Origin: RI-153 sp963752935
Lineage (GTDB): Bacteria; Chloroflexota; Anaerolineae; Caldilineales; Caldilineaceae
Assembly: GCA_963752935.1 (NCBI GenBank)
Contig: CAVWAL010000003.1
Coordinates: forward strand, 80,209 to 144,208
Reading direction: 5' to 3'
Length of the DNA stretch: 64,000 nucleotides
Positions 1 through 12,000 of the stretch are shown here, one piece after another (position 1 is the stretch's first letter; each line of letters starts with the position of its first letter). Made by a program: the position numbers and the translations under genes. The notes beneath the pieces are model-generated. The model searched no databases. It was not told the origin of the DNA and saw only the letters and a program-made list of their open reading frames with translations.

Positions 1-3000
1 GCACCGTCTCCACCGCTATTGACGTGGCCATGCCGGCGCTGGGCGTTATCGCGGGGACCTTGACCCTGGCGACCGAGGCAAACAACGTCTTCAGCGCCGT
101 GAAGGGCGCCGGTGGCCTGGTCAATGCCATCAAAACTGCCCAGCCGCTCAGCCGCGCCGCCAAGATTGCTGTGGTAGCCGGACTGGTGCTCGCCATCGGT
201 ATCTCCGTCGGCATCTTTGTCACCCAGTGGATTGCCGGCGCGTTCAGTATCACCGACCTGGGCTTCAGCACAGCGCTCAGCGGGGTCATCGCCGCCATCA
301 TCGTCGCCGTGATCCTGTTGGCGATTGCCGCCATCCCCATTGTCGGGCCAATCATCGTGGCCGTGATCGCGCTGATCGACGCCGTCATTGCCGCGGCTTG
401 CGCCATCACCAAGGCGGCCGGGTTCGATCTGGAGGCGGCTACCACCCTGGAGATTCCACGCACGGGTGGGGCCAAGCTCTCACTCTGCGCGGGCATCACC
501 GGCCTGGCCACCGAGGCCGTGCGCTTCTTCATCTTTAGTCAGACTATCCTCGTTGGCAACATGCAAGCACAGGATCGCCTGACCACCAGCAACTTCGCGC
601 TGAACTTCCAGAATGCAGAAGCCGGCTTCCAGGTGGGCAACAGCCTGAACCCCACAGTGCGCGTCGATGACAAGATCACGCTTCCCGATCAGCCCTTCGA
701 TTGGAAATCGCTGGCCTATTTCTGGCAATTCAACTGGGACAACCTGGACGAAACCACCCATCGCTACGATCTGACCACGGAAAAGAACGATCGCGACGTG
801 AGCACCGGCCAGATGGAAGGCGATTGGCGCGAACTGAACGCCGACGGCAGCCTGACCGCCTCTCACCGTTCTCCAGGGATCCAGTACGACGATCCGCTGG
901 TGATGGAGCCGGTCACCGCCAAACTCATCGCAGACCAGAGCCGTGTCAGCCTGGACACACCGGGCATCAACGTCTCTGTTCCCCTCTACCTGCGCGAGGC
1001 GTACGCCAATCCGGCGCAGGAATGTTGGGTGATCCCTGTGATCCCGCCCCTTCCTGTGCTTCCCGGCATACCGGTTTGCATCATCCGCAGCGATAAGGGG
1101 ACCAATCACATCGATCTGCAACTGAGCTACGACATCTTCCCCGCGACGTTGGACGCGTTCTACGCGCCCGCATCGATCGGCGACGGCGTGTCGCTGGCCT
1201 GGGGGCAGGACGGCGACCTCACCTTCCCGGTGATGCGCGATTTCGACGGCGATGGGCTGCTCAGTTCGGCGGTGGGTGGCAACGACACCGATGATCGTTT
1301 CTGGGACTCAGACGGCGACGGCTTGAGCGATCTCTTCGAAACGCAACAGGGCACCAGACCGGGCACCGCCGACAGTGATCAAGATGGCCTCACCGATCGC
1401 GTGGAATTGTTGGTGGGCAGCGATCCGCTGGCAAGTGACAGCGACGGCGACGGCCTGCTTGACGGCGAAGAAGTGTTCCACGAAGATGCAGACGGGAACT
1501 GGGTCGGCGGATGGGAGTTCGTCTACGACATCGTCGGCGGCGCTCCCCAGAGTACATGGGTCACCAGCGATCCTCTTTCGTGGAACGGCGACCGCGACAC
1601 GTTCACCGACTATCAGGAGTCGTTGTACGGCCTGCACCCGCGGGTTGTCTCCGATCCCACCATCCTCAAATTGAAGAGCGCGCTTGCGGAGCTGGGCGCG
1701 CCGGCCACCTTGCTGCGCTTTGACGAACGCGCCGGGGCCACCGTCTTTGCCGACAGTTCGGGCAAGGGAAACAGCGCGGCCTGTAGCGGCAATACCTGCC
1801 CTCAAGCCGGTCACGAAGGGCGTTTCACCAACGGCCTGGTCTTCGACGGTGTGGACGACGTGATCGAGATGGCCGAAGCCGTCCCCCTCGGCGATGGGTC
1901 CTTCACCGTGGCGCTGTGGGCGCGGCGCAATGAAATTGATCGCACAGACCTGCTCTTCGGCAGCCGAGACACCGCGCGCAACGAGCAGATGTGGCTGGGC
2001 TTCGGCGCCACCAATCAGTTTGCTTGTGGCTTCACAGCCGACTCGGTACTGCGCAGCCAGGCAATACCCGATACGACTTGGCATCACTGGGCCTGTACCT
2101 ACGACTTCACCCGCCCCATCGTCGCAGGCGATTTTGGCACGGTCACCGCCACGCTCTACCTTGACGGCGAAGCGGTGGACACCCACACCTTCCCCCGCAC
2201 CCTGGGCTACCTGGGTAGCGGAGATTGGCAGATCGGTGGCAGCTACGATTTTTCTGGCACATACAACAGCTTCAGTGGCGCGTTAGATGAACTTGTGGTG
2301 GCCCCCGTAGCCCTCAACCAACGCCAGATCCGGCTGCTGATGCAGGGGCAGTACAACGCAGGCGGCGACCGGCTCCTGGTTGCGCCTGGAGACGGCCTTT
2401 CTTACGAGGCCGAACTGCAGAACAACCTGCTGGGGCGTACGCTCACCGGCCTGCTCTCGGTAGATGCCCCGACCGGCTGGCAAAACAATGATGATCTCAC
2501 CACCTACCAACTTGCCCCAACCCAGCAACAGACGCAACCCGGTCTCCTCACCGTCGGTGACGACACAGCCTCCGGCGCTTATTCGGTGACCGTCACCGCG
2601 GGCGCGGCCGCCTCAAAAACCGACACACCGCAGGCTACCACGAGTGCTTCGTCAGATGTCCGCTTCAGCTTCGACAATGCGCAAAGTCGCCTGGCCTATG
2701 CATCCGGTCGCCAAGCCACAGCGCGCGCCGGATCGCCTGCCACGACGTCGGGTGTCGGCGTTGGGGACGCGCTGCGCCTGGACGGCAGTACGCTGTTCGA
2801 GGTTGCCAACGACAACGTCTTCGATGTGAGCAATACGGCCTTCACCTATTCTGTATGGGTGAAGCCGGATGCCGGCGCGGGCAGCACGCGGGCTATCTTC
2901 GGCCAGCCGCCGGCAGGGCGGGATTGGCGGTATAACAATGCCGGTGTCTTCTTGCGCGTGCAGAACGACAAAGATCTGATCTTCGGCTGGGGCGACACAT

Positions 3001-6000
3001 GGGACACAGATCCCATCCCCAATGCGTTGACACCGGGCGCGTGGAACCACGTGGTGGTCACGTTTGACCGGTCCACGCTCAACGTCTATGTCAACGGCGT
3101 ACAGAAAGATTTCTTCACACCTGGCAGCAGCCCCGGCGCACGGTCGATCCTCGCGATTGGCGACGACAACTACTGTGGCCAATTTGAATTGAAGAACGTA
3201 CACACGAAGTCGGAAGGTGATCCTGGAGAACCCAGCGCTGAGTATGTTTACCGTTTCCAAGATGATCTGGGCAACAAGGACACATTGGTCGAGGATACCG
3301 ATGCCGACAGCGGCGAATGGGAACCCGGCGATGGACCGAGCAACAGTGAATGGTTCACTGATAAGCAGCGCACGTTCTGCTTCAGCGGTGCCCGGGTCTA
3401 CGTGTACGAGGATGACCCGGCCAGCGACGACGACATGTCTCCAGATGTACGGTTCGACACCGCTACCGCCCAAAAAGTTGGCTACAACAATACCAATTAC
3501 GCCAGTTTTTGGTCTCCTGACATTAAAGGCGATGGCACCGTTGAGTTTTACTACGAAATCCGCAATCCTGTCCTCCCCTTCAATGGCAGCATCGACGATC
3601 TGCGTCTCTATCGCCGATCCTTGAGCGAAGAAGAGGTACAACAGCTCCATGAAGCGGCATCCGTACCCTACCACTACACCCTGGACGATCCACCTGGCTC
3701 CGGTCTGGACGGCGTCTTCGCGCCCGGTTTCAACTTCACCAACGAAGGCGCCGTGGCCGACACCAGCGTACAGGGTACCTGCGCCGGTTCCTGCCCCACC
3801 AGCGGCCTGCCAGGACGTGTTAACCGGGCCGTCTCCTTCGGCGACATCGCCAGCGACGGCATGCAGATCGCCCAGGGCATTCGCATCCAGAATCTGAGTT
3901 TGCCGCAGGCGGCGCCGGGCTTCTCGCTGTGGGTGAAGCCGCAAAAGGCCGGCGTTTTCCTTAGCATCTACAAGGACCAGAACACACTGATTGGCAGCCT
4001 GTTCTACAGCCCAGAGAATCGCTTCTGCCTGAGCGATCCGTCCAATGCGGGCGCGCCGTCTTGCTCCGCCAATACCTACAGCGTCGGCGAGTGGGCCCAC
4101 ACCTTGGTCAACTTCAGCGGCAACACGATGACGCTGCACCTGAACAACAACGAACAGGTGACGTATCAGAAGAACGGATCCGCCTGGCCCGGCGCCGGGA
4201 CATACAGCGTCTCCCTTGCCGGGACCAGCTTCATGGGACTGCTGGACGATCTGCGCATCCCCTACAACGGCGGCGATGTAGCCGCCATGATGGCCACCGC
4301 GCCCCTGGTCTCGCTTCACCTGGATGAGGAAAACGTCGGCGCGGCCCTTTGGCAGAACGACGGTGGCGTCGACGCCACATGCAGCGACGATTCCTGCCCC
4401 GATGCAGGACGCCGCGGCAAAGTGTCCCAGGCCGCAGGCTTCGACGGCGTCAACGACGGTCTGCTCATTCCCGATAGCCCGTGGCTGGACCTGGACAACT
4501 TCACGCTGGCGGCATGGGTCAGCCCAGCATCGTCGCCTAAGGGAAACATCTGGGAGACGATCATCGCCAAGAGCGATCGTGACTTCCGCAACTATGCCCT
4601 CTACATGAACAGCGACCGCCAGATCGTTGCCACCCGCAACTGCGAAGGCGGCTCCCTCATCCAGGTCGCCAGTAACTTCAGGCTGCCGCCCGATCAGTTC
4701 ACCCATGTGGCAGCCACCTACGATGGCGAGTACATGGCGCTCTACATCAATGGCGTGTTCGAAAAGAACGTTCAACTGGCGTCGTCGCAATCCTGTCACA
4801 ACGACGCACCGTTGACCGTCGGTCGACCCGCCGAAGCAAACAGCTCCTTCTACCAGAACTTCAGTGGACTACTCGACGAAGTGCTGGTCTATGCCGACGC
4901 GCTGTGGGATTACCAGGTTGCAGATCTCTACAATACCCAGGCCAACTGGATCGAAGAGAAGAACAAGCACGAGGTCTTCGTCGACGCCGACGCGCCGTCC
5001 TCCACCCTGACGGAAACGCTGCCTCAGGAGACGAACTACTACGCCAACGTCGACGTGCAGTTGGGTGTGCGCGCGAACGACACCGGCAGTGACATCACGC
5101 TGGTGGAACTGGGCGTCAGCTTCAACGGCGGCGCCGTCAACTGGATCGCGGCGCAGCCGTGCCAGGACGCGGCAGACGACGACAGCCCGGCCTGGTGTCC
5201 CTGGTTTATGCCCAGCCAATGGGGCGGTGAAGGTCGCTACACACTACAAACTCGGGCCACCGACGCCGTGGGGCACCGCGAAAGTCCATCCGCCGCCTAC
5301 ACCATCCTCGTGGACGCCACCGGACCGTCCGTCTCCTTGAATCAGGCCGATGGCGCCCTGCAAAGCCTGGTCGCCCATCCGCAGATCGAGACCGCTCAGA
5401 TCCTGCGGCTGGACGGCGCAGCCACTGATCCGGCCATCGGCGCGGACACGGGCAGCGGCGTGCGGCAAGTCTGGGTCACCCTGCGCAACGAGGACGGCGA
5501 CGCCATTGGCGACGCGCCCTATGCGGCCACCGTCGACGGCACAGCCTGGACGTTGGCCTATCCTTTCCGACAGGCGCAGGTGGCGGGTCGCTACACTGTG
5601 GACGTTTGGGGCGAAGACGCTCAGGGCAATCGGACCGATCTGCCACGACGCGTCCTGTTCATCGACGGCGCCGCCCCCACGATGACACTCGACGAAGCTG
5701 CCAGCGGCGTCCCCACCAGCCAGGACACGTTCCGCTTCATTACCGAAACCACGGTGTTCCAGGGGTGGTTGGGTGATCAGCCTCTGCCCGTGGGCGTGCG
5801 CTACGCCTACCTCTTCGAGACGCCCCCAAGCGTCACCGAGTCAGGAAGGACGACGTTTGACAACCTGGTTTCGACCAGCGGCAGCCAAAGCGCGGCCTGG
5901 TGCAGCGACAATGGCTGTCCCACCGTCTCAGCCGACGGGCGTGGCCTCTCATTCGACAGCCTCTACGACTTCCTCACCCTGCCCACAGACGCGGTCGCCA

Positions 6001-9000
6001 CCGACGATCTCACCTTTGGCGCCTGGGTCTACTTGCCTGGTCCTACCCCAGGGCAAAGTGGGCCCCTCCTCTACGCCGGTAAAGATTGGGAGCACTACTT
6101 CTACTTTGCCGCCGCAGGGACATTCGGCAGACCCGAGTTCTTCATTACGGAGGACGGCGGCCAGAACTATCAGAGCCTGCGCACGCAGACGGCCCTGCCC
6201 ACCGATCAGTGGACGCACCTGGTCCTCACCCTGGCCGACGGCGTTGCCCGCATCTACGTCAACGGCGTAGAGCAGCAAGGCTCCGTTTGGATCAACGGCG
6301 TGGATCAGGGCAACAACCGCATCACCATCGAGCCAAAGACAGTAACCGGCGAAGACAACTGGATCGGTCGCCCCAAGGCAACCCATTCCGACGGCTATTT
6401 CGAAGGCTTCAACGGCGCAGCGGATCAGGTTGTCATCTATCACCACGCATTGAATGGGAATGAGATCCGTCTCCTTTCCACGGTGACACAAGCCGGTGTG
6501 GCGTCGGGTGCGGTCTCCTTCACGCCGCTGTGGGCCGTCGAACAGAGCGGCGTCGCCTCGCCCTACTTCTCCCAGCAGCTACCGAATCAGACGCTCTACC
6601 TGCCGCTGAATGAGGTGTCTCACCCCATCAGCGCCACCACGACGATCTACCGCAATCTGGTCGAGGACAAAGAAGACGGCGCCACCTGCACAGGCGATCA
6701 CTGTCCTCACCCAAGCGGCAACAGCCCGGTCGGCGCCGCCGTTACCTTCGACGGGCAGGACGACTACGTAATCCTGCCGACAGAGGTCGCCCAGAGCGAA
6801 GACATGACCTTCGCCGCCTGGATCTACTGGCGTGGCGGGCGTGGTTGGCAACGCATCTTCGATCTCAGCCGCACGAACAACAACGGCACCGACATCACGA
6901 ATTTCGAGCTGATGACCTCTCTGCCCTTGCAAGGACCGGCTGCCGGCTGGGTGAAGCTGGCCGCCCAGAGTGAAAACACAAGCCTGGCGGGAGAATCGGT
7001 CGGAACCGAAACGGTGATGCCCGTCGACAGGTGGGTACATCTCGCCGTAACCCTGGAGGGAGACACCGCGCGCATCTACCTCGACGGTGTGGAAATGGCC
7101 ACCGGCGGCATCACCGTCAACCCCAATCAGGTGGCCGGCGAAAACCCGCTCCTGGGCGCTGGCCGCCTGCCCTCCTCGATTACCGATCCGTTCAACGGCG
7201 CAATGAGCGATGTTCGCTTCTTCTCGAAAGCGCTGAGCGTGTGGGACATCAAGGCGCTCCGTCTGGGCAACCGCGCCCTGCTCGCCCTCCCCCTGGACGA
7301 ACGGCTGGCGGTGGACGGGGAACAGCTCTCCGACAACAGCGACTGGAACTGGCCCGCCTTCCTGCACAGTGGCGCAGAGGACACGGGCAACAAAGCCGTT
7401 CCTGGCCATCACGGCGCGAGCGCACTGACCTTCGACGGTGTGGACGATTATGTGCAGCTAGCGGCGGAAATGGGGAACAGCCTTACGGGAAACAATGCGG
7501 CTTTCACCTTCGCATCCTGGGTCTACTGGCGCGGCGGAGCGGTGGACGAGTACAACATGCTTCCGCCGCAGTCTGTCTTCAGCTTGGGCGAAGATGTGGC
7601 TGCATCCGCCGACCTCGCCATCACCAACAGCGGCCTGTCGTTCAGCGTGGGATCCGGTGGCGGGGACGATCCGTTCTCGTCACGCGATAGCATGGAAACG
7701 AACACGCCGCTCCCAACCGATCAATGGGTGCATGTGGCCGTCACCGTGGCGCCCGAAGCCGCGGACTACGAGCCATCCAGCATCTTCGGCGTCACCGGGC
7801 GCTCGGTCGGGCGCATCTATGTCAACGGCGTGGAACAGTCCACTGCCTCGCTCACCTACGCGCCTGGTTCGGTCGCAGCCATGACCAACAACTTCTTGGG
7901 GCGCTCGCAAGAAGAAGGATTCCAGCATTTCAACGGCTCGCTGGATGATGTGCGCATCTATCCGCGCGCGCTCAACGTTGCAGAGATCAATGATCTAGTC
8001 AGGGCAGTCGGCCACCCGGTCAGCCTCGCGGCCAACAACGCCTGGACACTGGCCGCACCCACGGGATTGGAAGGCATCTACCGGCTCGATCTGACAGCCA
8101 TCGACCAGGGTGGGCAGATCGGTTACAACCCGACCCAACCGCCCTTGAACCAGACCATCGACACCCTACCGCCGCGGGTCAAGTTGACCAGCCAGACCAT
8201 CGACCAGGGGATGCGTACGAAATACGTCTTCCAGGCGTCGGATCTCTTCCTCTCGGACGTGGGGATCGTCACCCCTTGCGGCACAGAAGGACAGGTAGAG
8301 AAAACCTTCCGCCTGGGTAGCCAGGCGCAGAACAAAAAACAGTTGACCGGCGTCACGGTCTCCTGTGCGCTGGTGGAACTGCCGGCCATCCAAACTGCAT
8401 CCATCTGCGATGCTGCGGGCAACTGCGCCACCGCCGAAATGACCTACCTCCCCGCCGACTATGCGGCCCAAAGCGCCGCGCCCGCTGCACTCGAAGAGGC
8501 GACAATCGCGGTCTCGCCTGCTGAGCGCACTTCATCGCTGCAATTCGTCAGTTATGCGCCTGCCGCTACGATGAACGACCCCGCCACGCAGGAGACACCC
8601 ATCGCGCAGGACAACGATGTCGATCTCGACAGCGGCCTGATCCTCCACTGGGACTTTGAGGACGGGCCGGGCAACTGCACGGTGCAGGATCGTTCGCCCA
8701 CCGCCCTCGACGGCACCCTCAACAACATGGACTGCATTGAAGCCTGGCAGACGGATGTGCCGGCGGGCAGCGGGCAGCGTTACTCGATCTACTTCGGCGG
8801 CGTCGAGTCCAACGACTATGTGACAAGCTCCACCAGTGCAGTGCTGCCAACGGGGAATGCGCCGCGCAGCCTGTGCGTTTGGGCCAAATCTTCCGATGGC
8901 GCAGTGAACGGCTGGGCCGAGCACATGGTCAACTACGGTTCCGCTGTGAGTGGGCAGGCTTTCGGCGCCATGATCTATACCGGCAATACCTGGTACGCCT

Positions 9001-12000
9001 ACACCCACTCGACAGACGTAAACACACAGATAGAGGCCGACAGCGAATGGCGTCATCACTGCGTGGTATACGATGGGGCGATTCTCAGTTACTATCTGGA
9101 TGGCGCGCCCGTCGCCACTGCCGACGTGGTGCTCGACACGGCGCCAGACACCACGCTGGTGGTCGGCGCGCGCCCGGATCTGGTCCCCAACACCAGCTTC
9201 GATGGCTGGATCGACGAGGTCCGGCTCTATGATCGGGCCTTGAGCGAAGCTGAAATCGAAAGTCTTTACGCCCCCACTACCCAAAGCGACGCCACCTACC
9301 CGCCAAACACCTTCCGCTTCATCGATCTGCCCGATGTCCTCAGCAACCTGGATACGCCTACAGCCGTCCACTTCGTCGCCGCGCCGTGGAATGGCCTCAC
9401 CGCGCTGGCAGTTGACGTGAACGGCGAGGCGCTGTTCAGCGAAACCTACGCCGGCGACGGGCTTTCACAACAGCAAGTCCGCGTAGACTGGTTGCCGCCT
9501 GCCGAGGGCGTCTATCATGTGAGCGCCACGGCCACGGACGCGCTGAGCGGCACGGTGACCGTCAGCCGCACCGTCTTCGTCGACGCCACGCCGCCCACAT
9601 CGGTCACCGCCAGTGACAGCCTGACTACCAGCACCTATGTGTGGGGCAGCGGCGTGACCCTGCACGGTGAGATCCGCGACGCCACCGGCGTGATCAGCGC
9701 CACCGCCGCGCTAGAAGTGAATGGGACCCGCACCGATCTGGCGCTTGAATTGATCCCCAACACGGCGCCGGTGGGCTACCTGCGCGGCAATCCGGTCTAT
9801 GCCTCGACGCCGTGGCGTGCAGTTTGGCACGCCTCCGCGGCCGATAGCCCCACCGACTACACGGTCGGCACGCTGGACGTGACCGTCTACGATGCATTAC
9901 AGACACCCACCACAATCCAGCATCCCGTCACGTTCGACTTTCAGGCGCCGCATCCTGGCGAGCCGATCATTCTGATCAACGGAGAGTCGGCCGTCGCCAA
10001 CCACATCTACAGCACTGCCGCGGTCGACCTCTCGGTCGCCATCTCACCCACCGTGGACGCCAACGGCGTCGATCTCTGGTATGGCTGGTCGACGAGCATC
10101 ACCACCCCTGTCGACGCCCTCTCCCTGGCCGCTGCGCCCGACGCCGGTATCCAATTCGAGCAAAGGATCGAGCTTTCCGCCGCCGACGGTGCGCAGATGC
10201 TCTTCTTCCACCTTGTCGCCGCAGACGGATCGGGCAACAGCTATCGTCAGGTCTTTGGCCCGTATGTGGTCGACGCCCCGGGGATGCCCGATTTCGTCCA
10301 CATGCCGCAGATCCATGGCACCCAGTTCGCCGCCCCGAATCGGGCATGGCGCAACAACGGCTGCACGCTGCTTGGGACGGATTCGCGCATGGACCCAGCC
10401 CAGTCCCTCTACCTGACCTGGGACGACAGCCTGCTCCACGTCCTGTGGACAGGCGCGGACTGGGAGACAGACGGCGATCTCTTTGTCTACCTGGACACAC
10501 TGCCCGGGCAGGGGAGCATGGCGGCTTACAACCCCTACCCCAGCACGGCGCAGAGCAGCGTCCTGCTCCTGCCCACCGGCGCGGATGTCGACAATCCAGC
10601 CGCGGGCGCCATGCAGGCAGACTACGCCCTGTGGGTGGTCGACGGCGAACGCGCCCATCTCCTGCACTGGGACGGCGAAGGCTGGGTCGACGAGGGGCTG
10701 CTGCATGAGTTGGGCGGGGCCTATGCCTTCAGCCATGAACCGGATGCCAGGTACACGGATCTGGTGATCCCTTTCACTTTGATTGGGGATCCCACGGCAG
10801 CGCTGGATCTTGTCGCCTTTGCCGTAGACGCCGAGGAAGGGCCGAGCCAGGGGCTGCGCCTCTGGTCGGTGCTGCCCTACGCCAATCCGGTAGATAGCGC
10901 ATGGGTCGTGTCCAATGCGCCGGACGCAGAGCAGCCGCATCGCATGATGCTCACGGATCGCTACGCGATTCCCCTGGCCGCGGGGACCTGTTTCCAGCCC
11001 GAAGCCAATCTGGCATTCAGTCTCAGCAGCCAGGGCGACGGCTTCTCGTACGATCCCACAGAGGACGCAACCCGCTTGCTTCTGGCTGAAGCCGGTATGA
11101 ATACAACGCAACGCGATCTCCTCTTCGCCCCGTATGACGCTGTGTATCAAAGCTGGCTGGCGGACGAGTACTGCCCGAGCAATCCTTCCTTCGCCGGCTG
11201 CATTGCGCAGACAAAACGACCGCTCTCGTTGAGCGCATTGGCGGTATTCGAGGGCAACGGCCTGGCCGACAGCCGTCATCGTCCGCTGCCCCCCGGCGCG
11301 GCCGTCACCTACACGTTGCGCTTCCTCAACCCCACGGCAGAGCCGATCAACCTGCCCGCCTATCTCTACAGCAACGGAGCGCTGGACAATCCTCAGGCCG
11401 GCGTCACTTTTCAAGATGTGTCTTGGGTGGACGGCTGCCCGGGTTGGCTTGACCTGAATCTGCCGCCTGGATCAGGGACACTCCCCCTCACCGGTATCGT
11501 GGGCGATGACGGCGTGACCGGCGTGACGCTGGACATCGACCCGTCCTATCAGCGCGACGGCTGCGCCCTCTCTGGCGACGCCAACGCCAATCCGGCCCAC
11601 CGCCTTTCCGTCGAATACACACCCGACGACGGCGCGCCTGGCTACATCGCCATCGACCCCGACTTCAACGCCAGTGGGGCGATCAGCGCCACCGTCCGCG
11701 GCGTGGTGCGGGATCTCTCTGCCGTGCCTGCCGTCGAGATCGAGGCGAACGGCAGCAGCTTCACCTGCATCGATGACACTCCGCTAGACGGTCAATGGGC
11801 CTGCGATTGGGACGTCGTCGCCACCAACGGCGGCGAAGTTCCTGCGCATGGCGCCGTCTTCACCGTGCGCGCCAGAGCCGTCGACATCTTCGGCCATCAG
11901 AGCGATTGGTCGGCGCCTCGCCAGGTCATCATCGATGGGGACGCGCCACAGCTCTCTCTTTCCGGTCCGATTGCAAACTTTGAAGCACAAGAAGGCGTGG

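Noticed and set aside
480..4799. Long minus-strand frames (213-715 aa) opposite the giant gene
   Set aside because: Val/Gly/Ala-rich shadows of the repetitive GC-rich coding strand with no recognisable domains.
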